64,000 bases of DNA from Filosporella fistucella (taxonomy: Eukaryota > Ascomycota > Leotiomycetes > Helotiales): NCBI GenBank assembly GCA_030077755.1, contig JAQJZZ010000019.1, forward strand, positions 446,501 to 510,500, written 5' to 3'. Each line of letters starts with the position of its first letter. Within the stretch, counting starts at the first letter, position 1. The notes beneath the pieces were generated by a model. The model made no database searches. It had not been told where the DNA came from and saw only the letters and a list, made by a program, of their open reading frames with translations. The position numbers were made by a program, and so were the translations under genes. Positions 12,901 through 26,400 of the stretch are shown piece by piece.

Positions 12901-15129
12901 CAATCGGTAACGGTAGCCCCAACCGGGCCAGTGCGCACATGGGATTTGAGGCAGGAAGGACGAAGGGGGGAAGAAGGTGAAGAAGCTGAAGGTGAGCGAT
13001 GGAGATGGAGATGGCTCGAAGATGGATAAGGTAGGGTCAGTTGAGAGAACTGATGGTTTAGCAGGGTCTGGTACTTCCAACTTTCACTGATACAGGCAGG
13101 AAGGGTAGGGACAACAAGGAAACAGAGGGTACAATAGGGTCTGGAGTATGGTACGGAACTTCGTACAGTAATGGTAGGGGTTTAGATGGGAAGGGTGGAG
13201 GGAGAAAGCAGGCCATGCAAAGTGTCAGAACCCTGGGCCGTCCTTGCTATCCCTGCAATCTGCTAAGGTAATCTTTATTCTCCCACCACCACCACCCTCA
13301 ACCACCACCGAAAAAAAATTCAGAGACAGCGCCGGTGCGAGCACTGGCAGGATTCGCCGGCGCTTTATAGACAAACATGGCCTAGACATTCTAGGTAGGA
13401 TACTATACCAACTCTGTTCCTCCACCTCCAGTCAAACAGAAAGGAGCTGTGGCGTAGTCGCTGTTCGAGATGAACCAAAAGGGCTGAAGCCTGAACGACA
13501 CGCAGCAAACAGGGGCATTGTGGTCATCCAGATGCAGCCAATCTCGCCATTTAAGCACAATTTACGCAGGTAATCTGGGCAAGCAGGCACAATCGAGCAT
13601 GCATGGAAGAGCGTTGGAACTGGTACAGATTAGGGAAGAGAAGGGATGGGAAATGCAACGGGGAAGAGTGAGGACGGTTGAAGAGGACTCCGGTTCATTT
13701 GAGCTCACTATGGATGCCATCATGCGGCTTTATCCCTCCCAGCTCCTCCATGGTTCAAGCTGTCCTTACTTGGGCATTGGGAGCTTGTAAAGCTCTAGAT
13801 TCTGGATCAACGGTAGGTATTGCATTGGTACTATTCGCCCTCGTACGTCCTGTTTCCCCCCATCCAAAATGCTGACTAGAAACCTCCCACTCTGGGCTGT
13901 ATCAAGCAGCTCTCGCATTTTGATATCGGCCCACTCACATGCATCCAACATCTCTGCCCCTCAGTCAGCATACACCACCATAACTTCCACCACCACTCAT
14001 CCTCCACCACTCACCCAAAGAAGCTTCTTCCTCCTGGGACGCATGCGCCACGGACGGTACGAAGCTACGTCCCTCCACCAGATGCTTCAGCCCCAGCCCC
14101 CAGTCTTCGGGCCCCAGCCTAGTTGCCATTCTACCATGCCCACAATAATCCCACTATTCTGCCCGCTCTTCCTTCCCACCGTGGGCCGGCATTGCAAGCA
14201 TCTTCTCTGAACGCGCTACTATGTGATCATTGCCACTGGATTTCCGGACAAGGACCGCCTCTAATCAACCATAATCTACTCGCACGTCCAGACTGATCAG
14301 ATTGTACCTTGCTTTTACCCTAAAAGGTCCACACAGCTCACTTGAGCTCCCGAGTCACTGCCCTTATAGGTACAACTCAAATCAGGTCCAAACATTTTGT
14401 TATTCATATTGACTCAAGAGGGATTCCTCGCCAACGTCGCCACATCCAGGATATATCGGGAAAATTACAGGAATGGATACTTGCTTCCATGCCTGTTCTT
14501 GGTAATAACAGCCATCCTTACCCTGTTTCTCAGGCCGTCAAAGATACAGTGTTTTTCCGTATCTAATATCGACCTGGAAAAGTTTCGTCCCCGCCAGTTC
14601 TGCTATCAGCTTTCTGGTTTGCTGGCTGACGAGTGGAGAGAGCACCACTGTCTCTTCCATTCTTCCAGTCCTGTCCTGGCTGATCCCGACTTTCCATTCG
14701 GCAGGTCAACAACCTTTAGCAACTTTCTTGCACCACCATCATTCGTGATCGTCCATGCAGTCACGAATCGGTCACTACCTAGATCCAGAATATATCACTT
14801 GTAGCCTTATCTGATTCGCGAAGGTTACCAACTAGCTCCACCACCACACAACCGCACGACCCATTACCATTTCCGCACCTGGTCCCATCTGGATTACCTG
14901 ATACCTACCTATACAACAGGTTACCTGACTAACATAACAACTGCGGCGCACGGTACCTGCTTGGAGATGAATATAACCAGTGTGGGGGGTGCTATTCGAT
15001 CGACATAAAAGTAAAGGATCCCCACTCGCTAACACTTACTCTCCTACCTCACTGTCTTCTTTTCAAAGGTCACCTCTACCTCCACCAATTCATGTCTTCC
15101 TTCCTTTAGATTCAATATATTCTTTCGAG
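6961..15129. other. Long intergenic stretch upstream of the Q/P-rich gene; no gene recognised
   Basis: Composition returns to a more balanced state. ORFs are short (at most about 180 codons), overlap on both strands, and show no domains. A GC-rich inverted repeat (GCGCCGG at 13329-13335 with CCGGCGC at 13357-13363) and a CCACCA tract at about 13279-13308 stand out. The last few hundred bases are probably the promoter of the gene starting at 15130; a TATA-like ATAAAAG lies near 15005. Confidence 0.5.
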
Positions 15130-16838
15130 ATGTTGCTCACTATTAAACAGCCAGCACATCACGGCTACAAGTCCTTCCATGACTATACTCCTCCGACACC
15201 ACCGTCCACCTCTCGTTTTTCTCCTGCGGTGGCCTCGTCAGGACCATCATTCCCTCCAATACCCACCAACAAGTCACTTCCACCTTTGCCAGCAAGCAAA
15301 TCAACGGCAAAGCAGATGTCGACGCCCCATAGAGGCCTGCCTCCGCCGGCGGCCATGACATTACCTCAACCCCCTCAGCAACCACCACAATTGAGTCAAA
15401 CACCTTTAAGTCAACCCATGGGACAGCTTCCTGCTCCTCCACAGCAATGGCAAGGAGCAGAAGAATCCATGAGAAACTGGCTTCATGCCAAAGCCGAGGA
15501 GGATAAGAGAAAGCAAGAAGAAGAAAAGACGAGGCAAGAATCACTGCGGTTAGAGCAAAGGAAGATTGAACAAGATATGCTGAGGACATCATTAACTGGA
15601 GGTATCCCTCCATATATGATTCCAATGGTTTTTGCTGGAATGGGAGGTGGTAATCTCCCAAATGCGAGTTTGGAATGGGCTCAGCACTACATGGCCCAGG
15701 CCCATCATTTACAGGCGCAACAAGCTCAGCAACAACAATTACTTCCTTCTCAAGGCCAGACGTCTCCCGAACAGCTTCAAAGAAGAGACTCGAGAGCTTT
15801 GGGTCCACCATACAATGGTCCCCAGCAGCATCCAGCACCGATGACTCTACCTTCAACTCCAATTGGCCCTGGTTCTCAAGGAAGTTCTGGATTTCTTCCG
15901 AGCTATCAGATGTCTCCTGCTACGAGATCTCGGTCGAATACAGCAGGACAGGGTGTAATTGCCAGGCCGCCCCAAACGTCTCACTTACCTAGGCTGAATA
16001 CGGGAGAAATGCATATCCAGCCACCTCCGGCAGGACCAAACATGCAAACAGTACCTGGCCAACCAAGCCATCCATTACAGCAATCACAAACAGCACAGCA
16101 GCAGGAGACACACTCTTCCCCGTCAATATACTTCCATCACTGGCAGCCGCCAACCACGCAAGCAGGCACATCGAGTACGGCCAATCAGCCCACGACTCCT
16201 TCAGGCAAGCATTGATGGTTCATTTGTTTCAATAAGGCTGTGTTTTAATGTTTACCTCAGATCACACTTCATCCCCGAAGAAACGCAAGGCAACTGGACC
16301 TCAGCAAGCAGCGCCGCCACCAACTTCGCAGCCTCAATACACATCGCCTCCTTTCTCGCAAGGTGGATCGTCCGTGTCCAATACTCCGTCGAGTCGACGC
16401 CGTGGGCACTCGAGACAGAGAAGCGACCTCTCATCCCGAGGACTTGATTCTTACGGACGACCACTTAGTCGACACCGTCATACAGAGAGCGGATATAGTG
16501 GACAAGGACTGACTTCACCTATCCAAGGCCACATCCCCGAACATTCACAGCAGCAGGCAGCAGAACCTCGGAGGCGGTCCGGGGGCTCGCATCCCGTGTC
16601 GTCGATGCTAGAACAAAGTGACTCGCGGCCACAATCACAGACTCAATCGCAATCTCATGCATCGCAATCGCAATCTCAATCTCAGCAGCAATCTCAACAA
16701 CAGCAACAACAACAAACGCAAAGAGACCCTCAGTATTCGGCGGGGCCGGAGATGAGGCACGAAGGACGTCGTTCGACGCCAGATGAGGAAACTCAACGAC
16801 GTGCAAACGTTATCAAGCGAGATGAGGGGCGAGATTAG
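15130..16838 (+). CDS. Q/P-rich putative nuclear regulatory protein (two exons)
   Basis: I do not recognise the family. Two exons, 15130-16204 and 16261-16838, join in phase 1 to give 550 residues. The start is the ATG at 15130; the open frame extends upstream to an ATG at 14980, but that stretch overlaps the TATA-like region and reads like UTR. The protein has a Pro-rich N terminus, a charged coiled coil at about 111-156, a hydrophobic segment (PPYMIPMVFAGMGGG) after it, Gln-rich stretches (QAQQAQQQQ), and after the splice a PKKRK nuclear localisation signal (364-368), then Ser/Arg- and SQ-rich repeats. Composition suggests a transcription co-regulator or other nuclear protein; this is inference from low-complexity sequence only. 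The intron has a non-canonical GC donor. Confidence 0.8.
16205..16260 (+). other. GC-AG intron of the Q/P-rich gene
   Basis: The donor is CAG|GCAAGC and the acceptor is TTTACCTCAG. Removing 56 nt joins codon 359 (g|at, Asp) and puts the downstream 192-codon ORF exactly in frame. If retained, the reading continues Gly-Lys-His-stop, giving a 361-residue form without the NLS and C-terminal part. GC-AG introns are a known minor class whose donors usually match GCAAG well, as here. Confidence 0.85.
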
Positions 16839-19800
16839 GAACGTTTCAGCTTGAGTTCCGTGATGGAGGCAGTGGGGCCCCAAACACATACGCGAGATGA
16901 TATAATCACAGAAGCATCATCGAATTTGCACTTCAATTTGCACCTCAGGGAACACGAAACGAGACGAACATGACACGAAATGAGATTGCTGCAGATTTTT
17001 CGACAAAATTTCCGTTGCACATTGCCTTCATTCAATTCCTGGCCACCAACCGACGAGATCAGGATTTCGCACCTTTGCACCAATGCTTTTCCTGGGCTCC
17101 CTGGAGAACTGGAGCAGGGCAGAGCATGGAAAGAAGGAACCTGACTCCTTCACATTTTTATTACCACTTCAATTCAATCAGCCGGCTTGGAGCAAGACAT
17201 TCAGTTAAAACTTCTTTTTAGTTTCTGCGTCATATCGAATCCACTTCATTTGACGATTTAGAAGATACCCATTTATTCCGCATTTTTGGCTGGAGTTTTT
17301 TCCACTATTCATTTCAAGCCTTTTCACCCTTCCATTTCGATCATTTTTTTCTTCTGCTTCTGGGAAGGTCTTGCTGGCTGGGCTGGTTGTTTACAAAGAA
17401 TGCATTGTACATTATATATTTTTTCTTTACTTGGAGGCAAGGACCCGATGTATCATATGTTACGGGCATAGGCTGGCTGGACCCCTTGGATATCTCTTTT
17501 CTGTGCGTCACGGCACTTTCCCCTTGCGACCGATTGGGTGTTGTTTAGGAAGCTGGGGATGACATGGAAAGGACCTTGTATATATTTCTGTTGGTCGCTT
17601 GATATGAAAGAGGTATAGGGGGAGAAGGATGAAGACAAAAGTAAAGCATGCATGGAAGAGCAGACCCGATGCGGTGCGTCTTGAGAGGAAAAACGGGGTC
17701 GTGAGTCCATTCTGGGATAGTGGGATGGTTCAGCTGTGACCAAAAGCTGTCACCCAACTATTTCTGACAAGGACGCAAAACAAAACAAGAAATTAAACCC
17801 TATTCTCGACGTCTGTGTCTCTTCTCCAGCATGTCATCCCATTTCCACCTCTGAATCCTAACCTCATCGCGATCAAGCTTAATCCCCGTTTCACCTCAAA
17901 ATCATTCATAAAACAAAACATTCCCCAACCCATCTCATCAATCCATACCCCTCATCTCCCCATCCGGAAACAGATTTCCTTTATCCCTACCCATGTGCCC
18001 CATCCATCCTGCCACGTTCACGTTCACGTTCATGAGTTCCTCCCTTCCACCACCACCGTCCCTTATTTCGGGCCGTGCTATCTGAAACCACGTCTGTGCC
18101 CACTTGCATGCTTACCCCCGCAATAACGCGGCTCTTATTTCCTGGGATTTTTGCCTTTGTCTTTCGTGGTATTGAAGATATTTGTTCTCCCAGGATATGG
18201 TATGAGTTAGGTTAGAGAGGGGAGGGGAAGGAGATATTTGTTTGATCTACAGAGGAGGCTACGGGGACAAGCGCTCGGATGATGAGGATGGGATGGGATG
18301 GGATGGAAAGGGACTTAGATGCCGGATTGTGGAATGGTGCTTGTGCTTTCATGGGTGCTTGTCGATCCACAGGAGATTTGGGGGTCTAGATTCTTGATAT
18401 TGATGCTTCTTGAAGAGGTGTTGGTGGATTATCTTTACCTCCATAGTTCATATTGCATCTATATCAAAATGTAATTTGTGACGCGCAATTGTATTCAGAT
18501 GAGATACGTAGAAGTGGGGTAGAAGGAAAGTACATATGTGTTTGTGCGTATCGTAGATGCACATACGGAAATTTGTACATGTGCACTACGGATGTGGAAA
18601 TTTCACTTGGAGAAAAGTGTGCCTGTATTCTGAAAATCCAAGGAATTTAGCTGCAGAAAACAGGTATCGAGCACGCTATTAATGCATGTATATTGTCATT
18701 TGTACCGTTTTATCATTCGAGTCGGAAACGGCTCGTCTAGACACTACCTTGTGCTGATAGGAAGACCTGTTTGTGAATGTGATGGAATAGGTAAATGGAT
18801 TTGGAACAGCAAGGGCTTTCTAGAACCTCACCTCGGCGATAATAGATTGTTCGGCGAGCAGCCGGATGGACGGCCACGGGAAGAGAGGTGCCGGGTGAAT
18901 AGAGAGCTGATGGATGTACTTGTACACACCTCGTACCGCATATGATATGCAGGTACCGGCAACAGAAAGTCTGGATAGGAATCGAGTCAAAATAGCCTTG
19001 TGAGAACAGGTTGTACAACCGCGCGCGACAAGAAACAAATGACGTGAGAAAGATGCAGATGTTGAGGATGGTGAAAGCGGGGTTGAAACTGTGTTGAGGT
19101 GTCTAAAGCCGCATGAAAAGCGCACGAGAAAGAAATTAGATAGATGAAACCAAAACACCAAATTTCTATATAGTATATTCTTGATAGACTCAACGGAGAA
19201 TACCTCCAAACTCGTACCTCCGTACCCTCCCTGAACAGAGAAACGATCATCACGTCTCCCATGCACGTCAGGAAATTAACAAGCGACCCATATAGGGAAA
19301 CGCAACTTCCACCAACGCCTCTCAAATTCCCCGATTCGACGAACCCGCGTTTCAGATACAGGAAATACCCGTTCGTCTGATGTGCCCAAGTGCAAGGATT
19401 AGGCGTACCTTACATTACAGCGATATTATGGCGTCAGCTGATTTCTTGGTCAGCAATAAACTATTTGAGAAAAGGCAAGGTATGCTTTATGGTACTGTAC
19501 TGTACTGTAGGAAAGTAGTTTGTATACAATTTGATGCCAAGATAGGGATCCGAATGCGAGTGTTCGGATATGCGAGTTGTGCAATTTTTTTGTGCACAAG
19601 TTAATGTCGTGCCGTGTTTGCATGAGGCAAAAGAGTAATGTGATGGTTTCTGCATTGGGAATATATGCTTGTGACTCGGGAGACGAAATGGCCATTCAGA
19701 GGGCAGGATTATATAGGGCTGTAAACTTATATAGTAATAACTCGCCTTTTAAGGAAAATACTGTAAGATGCCGAGAATTTGCAGCTGATCGAAGTTTCTT

Positions 19801-20879
19801 GGTAATATGTGAATGCCGAGTAGGAGCTGCCGGCGAGGAGCTTTTGGGAATTGATTGAGGTGAGAAGAGATCGCTGTGTTTGGAGGGTAATTTGCTCGCG
19901 AGACTGCTTTGGGAAGGAGACGGGAGAGAAGATATTGAGGGAGATGCCGAACTGTTTTGGAGGGAAAAGGATACAATAATGGGATCGTTCTGGAATGTGA
20001 GTAGATTCTGGGATAAATCGAAGGAGACTGTTTCGAGAGAGTTATTAATGAGGGGTTATAGTAGAAGAGTCTCCGATGCCTCGATTTACGATTCGAAATG
20101 TTGCATTTTGCAGTCGGGTCATCATGAAGGATTCTTTCCTTGTAGATATTGGTTCCGGATTAGGAAGCCCTTGAGTTTCACGTGCAAGTCCTTTCGGTGT
20201 TGCTGATTCTAGCAGTGATTGAAAATTTTTTTTGGTAGCACTATGGATCCTTCAAGGTGGAGAAAGCAAAGATGAATGGATTGATTTCATTTGACAAGCT
20301 TAGAGTCAGTCAATGTCCATCCATCGTATCAGAGGGATTTCCAGGGGTGGATTTTGAACTTCGCTGAATTGAGAAAACTCCTGACACGTTCTTGAAGGAT
20401 AGCAAATATAATTGGCGAAGCATGTGTAAGTAACATGTGAAAACAAGGCGGCAGGAACAGACAAACCAGATGCAAGGCACTACTGTGTTAGGATAACTTC
20501 TCCGAGCCGGTCTAGACGCCGAGGTTGAGGCTCATCTCTGCTGTGACAGTAACAACAAATGGATGCCTTGGAAACTTGAAGGACGTCTCTCACATGATAT
20601 GATATATACTATCTCATCGCATGCAGGCTAGAAATGCAGAGGCAGGACGCCAGGGGAAACAACGGCGCTGTAGAAATAAATTCATGGGGTATTTTTCAAA
20701 AGAAAGATTCAAGACAGCTTCCACATATCCTGTCATGTATTGTGCTCACCCATCTTCCTCGGCAGAAATCTTTGCATCGAAGGATACTGTTCAAAATGGA
20801 GCGTCATCCTACACTTGCAGACGATGATCCTTCTCTGGGATATCTGATAGCTCAAACGGGAACTTCAAATATAAAGAGC
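16839..20879. other. Convergent intergenic region; no gene seen
   Basis: It lies between the 3' ends of the Q/P-rich gene (+) and the NmrA-like gene (-). ORFs are at most about 150 codons and lack domains. It contains a (GATGG)n-type microsatellite at about 18286-18306. Nothing else is supported. Confidence 0.55.
18286..18306. repeat. Pentanucleotide microsatellite GGATG
   Basis: About four tandem copies of GGATG lie in gene-free DNA. Confidence 0.85.
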
Positions 20880-21742
20880 TTAAACAATCTTCTTACTCCA
20901 ATCCTGCTTCACACCAACCTTTTTCCCAACCCACCGCTCACTCCCACTCTCCAAATCTTCTGCCAAAAAGTCCGCCACAGACTCCAATCTCGTAGCATAC
21001 TCCCAAATCCCAGCGCGAATGAAATTCAGAAAATGCCCTATTACAGGCACCATGCTTATCCAGTGACTTTTCCAAGCAGGGGGATAGGTAGCTGAAGCCA
21101 GTATCCCATTCTCTCTGAGAGCCGTAGTCGGTTCAAAAAGCCCTTGTTTGCGGTTGGCAGGATGCATCCACGAGATGGCGAGAATAGTCCATTTGAGATC
21201 TTGAAGAGGAATTGCTTCCATGACTGCACGTGTGGCCTCGTGTTGAGCCATGAGGATCTTGGGACCCATACTATAGGATTGATATCAGTTATTACTCTCT
21301 AAGTATTTGGAAACTTTTCGCTGCAGGAGACTCACTAATCCTGCATCAGGTAATCCGTTCCAGGGACCTGCAAAATCTGTATCGATGTCGTAGCCCACAT
21401 CCTCAACGCTTTTCCCCTCTCCTTCCCTACAATGACCGCTGCATCAGAAGCCGCTTTAGCGATTTTATCCAAAACGTATTCCTTCCAAGGTAGTACCTGG
21501 TTTCCAGCGACGTCGATGATGGCCTCGATGTTATGTTCCCTGATCGTCTGCGCTAGTGTTGAGGCGTCCGTTGCATCACCTTCTACGATTGAATCTACCA
21601 GCTCTAGAAGAGCTGGTGACATCAAGGCCTTCAATTTCGACGTGTTGCGCACGTAGATGGTGAGAACATGGTGGTGAGCGACGAGTGCCGCTACACATCT
21701 TGAGCCTAGATTTCCTGTCGCGCCGAGCAATAGGACACGCAT
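20880..21742 (-). CDS. NmrA-like NAD(P)-binding Rossmann protein (two exons)
   Basis: Two exons, 21742-21336 and 21270-20880, with a 65-nt intron (21271-21335; donor GTGAGT, acceptor CCTATAG, phase 2) give 265 residues. The start is the ATG at 21742, directly before the dinucleotide-binding strand; an upstream in-frame extension to 21805 is less likely. The N terminus shows MRVLLLGATGNLGS with the GxxGxxG motif at residues 7-13, followed by alternating beta/alpha structure, typical of NmrA/PF13460-type atypical short-chain dehydrogenases. There is no obvious YxxxK catalytic pair, so it may be a redox sensor or a reductase of unknown substrate. The length is short but usual for this group. It shares no promoter with neighbours. 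Confidence 0.88.
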
Positions 21743-23430
21743 TGTGTTGAATAATTTGAAGGTCAGTGTATTTTGCAATGTAAGGTAGCCGAGGTTCACT
21801 CTCATTCCTCGGGGGACACAGCTCTATATATGCTCAGCCCATTGTGCTGCCTGTTGTGAGGAGGTGAGGTGTTTACGGCGTTGAGGTTGTCGCATTGAGT
21901 GCCGTGTCGTCGGCGCATGAAGCGTAAGCCAACGCCGAATGGTTTGGTCTTGGTGGGAGACTTTGGTCGAAGAAAATCAAGAGCCACTCTGACTGATTCT
22001 GTAAAATGGCATAGTATGAGTACTTTCACAATTGTAACGATGGGCTCTTTCGTATCTCTATACCTCGATCTGTCTTCCACGTTAGCTAGCAATATCCCTC
22101 TTCAAGTGACTCCTGGGCAGTAACTTATGTTTCTCTGGCTACAAAGCTCACCAAATTCTTTTCGTGGAGCTTTTTACGGACGATTGAAATTCTCTCTGCC
22201 AACCAATTTGAACCCATGCTGTACATTACAATATTCTGCTCCGTATTTCTCCCTCCTTATCTGCTTCTAAATATATATCTACATCGCAAGACCTTAGATA
22301 CGTCTGGATATGAGGAATTCTCAGTACATGCTCGAGACCTCTCGAGATCTTTGTACTCTTTTGTTTGATCCCAAAAAATATGACTGAATTAAGCCATCTA
22401 TAACATCCTGACCATCTTCTACTGCTTCTTTCAAGCGTCACCTTCCATCTCCCATCTCAACTGACCACCATGCCTATTCTGAAGCCATCCCTCCTCGAAA
22501 ACACTCTGAGCTCAACTTCTCCTCCACCATCCCTTGATGCTCCCCAGCAAAGACAAAGCCAGACCCTCCGTATCCTCTACCTACACTGGGAATTTATCTC
22601 CAGCTGCCACACCCCTCTCGCAAGTGGCCCTGCAACTCACCAACGCACATGTATATTATCTTCCCCCAAATTCCCCTCTGCTTGCCTTCACTTTCCGGTT
22701 GCTTCCAACGTTAAGATACAGCCAGACGTTGACCGATGCTTAATTTCGATCGATACTCAACCTCATTCAATGCTTAAGAGTGGCTCTGCAAGAGTTAAGA
22801 TGTGCCTTCCCGCTCAGATAATCATCATCTGCTCATCTATGCTCCCATCCTTCCATCACTCCATCTCCTATTTCCACCTGAAACCCAGAATCCAACAACA
22901 ATTAGCAATTGGTCTTGACTTCAAGATATTCTGCCGTCAAATCTCACAATCTCTCAACGTGATACTTTCCACATACCAAGTCTGCAACCTCAGAGCTCTT
23001 CCCTCTATGGAATCAAATAATGCTCTTTACGCTTATCGCCTCAAATCAAATCACATCATATCACGCCCATCATTCTGAATCACAGCACAGCACATCATAG
23101 CACACTCATCACAGCACGCCAATAAACAAGCCAGGAAACTGCCAGTTAAGATGTATGTATACTTTGATACTCTACAACTCGTTATCTCTCTGCACCGATT
23201 TTGCGCCATATGCTGAACCACCTCCTTGGCTTCGGAGGGGAAGTATACCGTATCCACAGAGGATCCAAAGAAACACAGAAAACTCCAAGTCCGACGCTGG
23301 GTTTTGTTCCCAAACTCCAACAATGCTGTAACGCCACGCTCCAACGCCAAAATCAAATGCATGTACAGTCTTTCCTCTGCTCTCCACCACTTCATCTCTC
23401 TTCAACAATCCTTCAGACATTTCGCCTCTC
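21743..23430. other. Intergenic region; no supported gene
   Basis: This is upstream of the NmrA-like gene and downstream of the large acidic protein gene. An uninterrupted 202-codon ORF starts at an ATG in a good context (ACCACCATGCC, 22470), but its translation is Ser/Pro/His-rich without domains and I do not call it. Confidence 0.45.
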
Positions 23431-26400
23431 CTAGGCATTCTCGTCGTTGATTACGGCATCAGCAGCCCGGGCAGCGACATCGTTGAATTGCGAATTCCCC
23501 ATTGGGCGTTGCCAATCACCTGGAATCTCTGTCACAAGATTGTACTTTTCAACAAACTTGCGAGCAGCGGCCACGATCTCCTCTGGGAACAGCTTGGAAT
23601 GATGTTCCAACACCTTCTGTGCCTGTGTTGGTGATGGGGACATATGGGTCACCTCCCGTAGCTTGCTAGGCTGCTTCGGGGCCCACTTATTGACACTGGC
23701 CTTGGTGATTTCGGCGAGCTGCTGTTGCGGCAACTGTGCGTTGCTTGGTCTTGGCTTTGGCGGTGGGGTCTGCGCCCATGGTTTTGGTTGCAAAACCCCC
23801 GATTCTCCCTTTTCAGCTCGCTCCTTGGCTCTCGCGGTGTCAAAGAAAGCCTGCATATCTTCGACGGGCTCTGAATCATCCGTCACCGTGGGACCAACAT
23901 CGTTAGATGTGGTCTCGACCACAGGAGGATGAGACAGGCTGTCTCCGACACGCGGGCGATCCGAGCCTTGAGATTGATCGCTCTCAAAGCTTTGAAGCTG
24001 CTCCTTTCCTTGGGGAGTACCGCTGTAAACAGCCTCCTCACCCGCGGAAGACGAACCCTTCGAAGACTCTGTTGGATCTGTGAAGACTAGATGTGGGTAG
24101 AAACTTTGCAGAAGCTCGTGGTTGTAGAATGCATATCGCTCGTTCGGTGAAGTGTGTTTCATGAACAGCGCGGGTGTAAGTTCGACGTCGGGCATCCAGT
24201 GCTTCCAGTTGGCAATCTGGTTAGGGCTGAGTGGCATAGTGTCATCGCTCCATTCCTTTGGATCGGCACTTCTAAACTTTCTCTTCCGCTTGTGCCACGA
24301 TGGATAGTAGTATTGCATCGGATTGCATAAGTTCAACCATCTGTAAAGAAGATACTCTGGAGTGGGCTGGGGAAGCAATTGATTTCCAGGATGGACTGTG
24401 TAAACCTGGCCAGGATTAATCTGGTTCTCAACAGACTCGAACACTCGATTGACAGTTGACAAGGTAGATCGATAGTTGGAAGTTGAAGAGATAGGTTCGT
24501 CAACCTGTGGCGAATTGATGGGTTTGTATGATTGTTGAGCTCCAACTTTGTTCCACTCGATCTCCTCAATTGAAGATCCGTCCGAATCATCATCCGCATC
24601 ATCCACATCATTCGACACGTCGTTCATGGTTTCATTTGTCTCGTCATCGCTCGAGTCATCCAAAGGTTCAGGAGCCCTGAAAGTTTTGCCTTTGGAATGG
24701 TTGAGTTCCTCATCCTCATCCTCACGAGCTGCGCGAGAGAGCTGTCTAGCAGCGGATTTTTGCTTTTCAAAGGTGTCAATGTCTCCGAGCGTACGGCCAA
24801 AAGGTCTCTTATGAAGTGCAACCTTCTTCTTAGGGCTCTCAATGTCAAACGATCCAGGCATACGTAATCGAGGCTCAGTTTGAGGTTTGATCACACTGGC
24901 CGGTAGGTTACGTCCAAAGGGTGTCAATGGAACATAGGCTTCGTCTTCGTTCTCAGATGCATGTTTAGCTGGTGTACTCAAAGTCGACATGAGGGATTTG
25001 ACAGGGCGAGGTGTTTGCGACTTTGGCATCAAACGACGAGGGCGAGCTGGGGGGGGCCCTGGTGCAACAAGAGGCAACTTCTTTGGATGCTCAAAGGTAA
25101 ATTTTTCCATCTCGTCCGACGCAGAGGTTCGCTTCTCAACAGTGTCCGACTTATCAACCTCGTTGGTGTTCGAGGGATTGGTCTTGACCGGCGAAGAAGA
25201 ATTCTCAGCGCGATTGCCGAAAAATTTGAATGGAGCAGTGAAAGCTTTCTTCATTGAGCCCATGACAGACCATTTATTAGGTTCTTCAACTTCAGTTTGT
25301 TGTGATACCTTTCGCGGTGTTTGATGGGGGTTGTATGGAAGGTTAGATACTTCACTAGAGAGTAGAGAATTGCCATATGCTGGTCGATCCATATTCTCTT
25401 GTAGTTCGTCAGATGAACTGCCTTGGATATCAACAGAAGTAGATGAATTTCTAGCGCGTTCAGGAGTGAATTCGCGTGGCTTGTTGATTTGAAAGGAGTT
25501 GCTGGCGCGGGTTAAGGCAAATTGTGAGTCAGCGACTGCGGATGGAAAGCGCGACTTGCGAGTTGCGGCATATGCACGTGTAGGTCTTAGAGTTGATTGT
25601 CCGCCGGTAATCTGTGCAGCAGAGTTGATATTATCTGTGACGGAGTTCGAATGGGTGGTAGAGTTCAACACAGAAGATGTGGCGTCATCTGACTGCTCCC
25701 TCTCTAAAGTTCTGAGAAGTTTGCGCATTTGAGTTGCGTGCAACTTTTTGGTGGGATTGTTCTTTTGCCATACGGCAGCAAGATACAGTGCTTCTGCATT
25801 GTATACGTTGTCAATTTCAAGATGCTCTGTTCTAGCACTGCGCTTAAAGAAACAGATTGATTGAGGAGAGAGAATCCTACTGTCACTAGCCAAGCCAGGA
25901 AAGGTTTTCAGCACCTCTTGCTTCAAGTACTGCGTTGAGGTGAGCTTGAGAAACGTAAATCGGGAAGAATTTCGACTTACGTTGACATCTGGGCCGCCAA
26001 CCTCATCCAGCTCCTTCTGAGCCACCTTAAGTGCTCGTAGCTTGCTCTTCCAAAGAGCCTCATTGTGGTCAGGAGTCGCAGGCTTGCCGTAGACTGTTGG
26101 CTCGTCATCCGAAACGTCACTGAGGACGAAGGTATCTAGAATGTCATCGAGTGGCTTTCTGGCCACTCTTCTTGGTCTTGGGATTAGTCTAGTCCTGCCC
26201 TTCTCCCGGATTTGTCTGCGATTGACTACCCCCGTTTTGGGGGATGGCTTTTGGGGAGAATAAGCCATCCCCGAATTACCACTTGGTAGTCTGCGCTTTT
26301 GGGGACGAGCAGATTGGTGAGCCTCCGACTCGTCAGCAGGCTGCTTGCGCTTTCTGCTGCTCTCGGATGTCAATGGCTGGACAACCTCGACATCAATCTC

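Noticed and set aside
14980..15129. 50-codon N-terminal extension of the Q/P-rich protein
   Set aside because: It overlaps a TATA-like element and promoter-type sequence; the ATG at 15130 is the more plausible start.
22470..23078. 202-codon ORF on + with a good start context
   Set aside because: The translation is Ser/Pro/His-rich, has no domain and ends without any conserved feature; a second overlapping frame is equally open. Without expression data I do not call it a gene.
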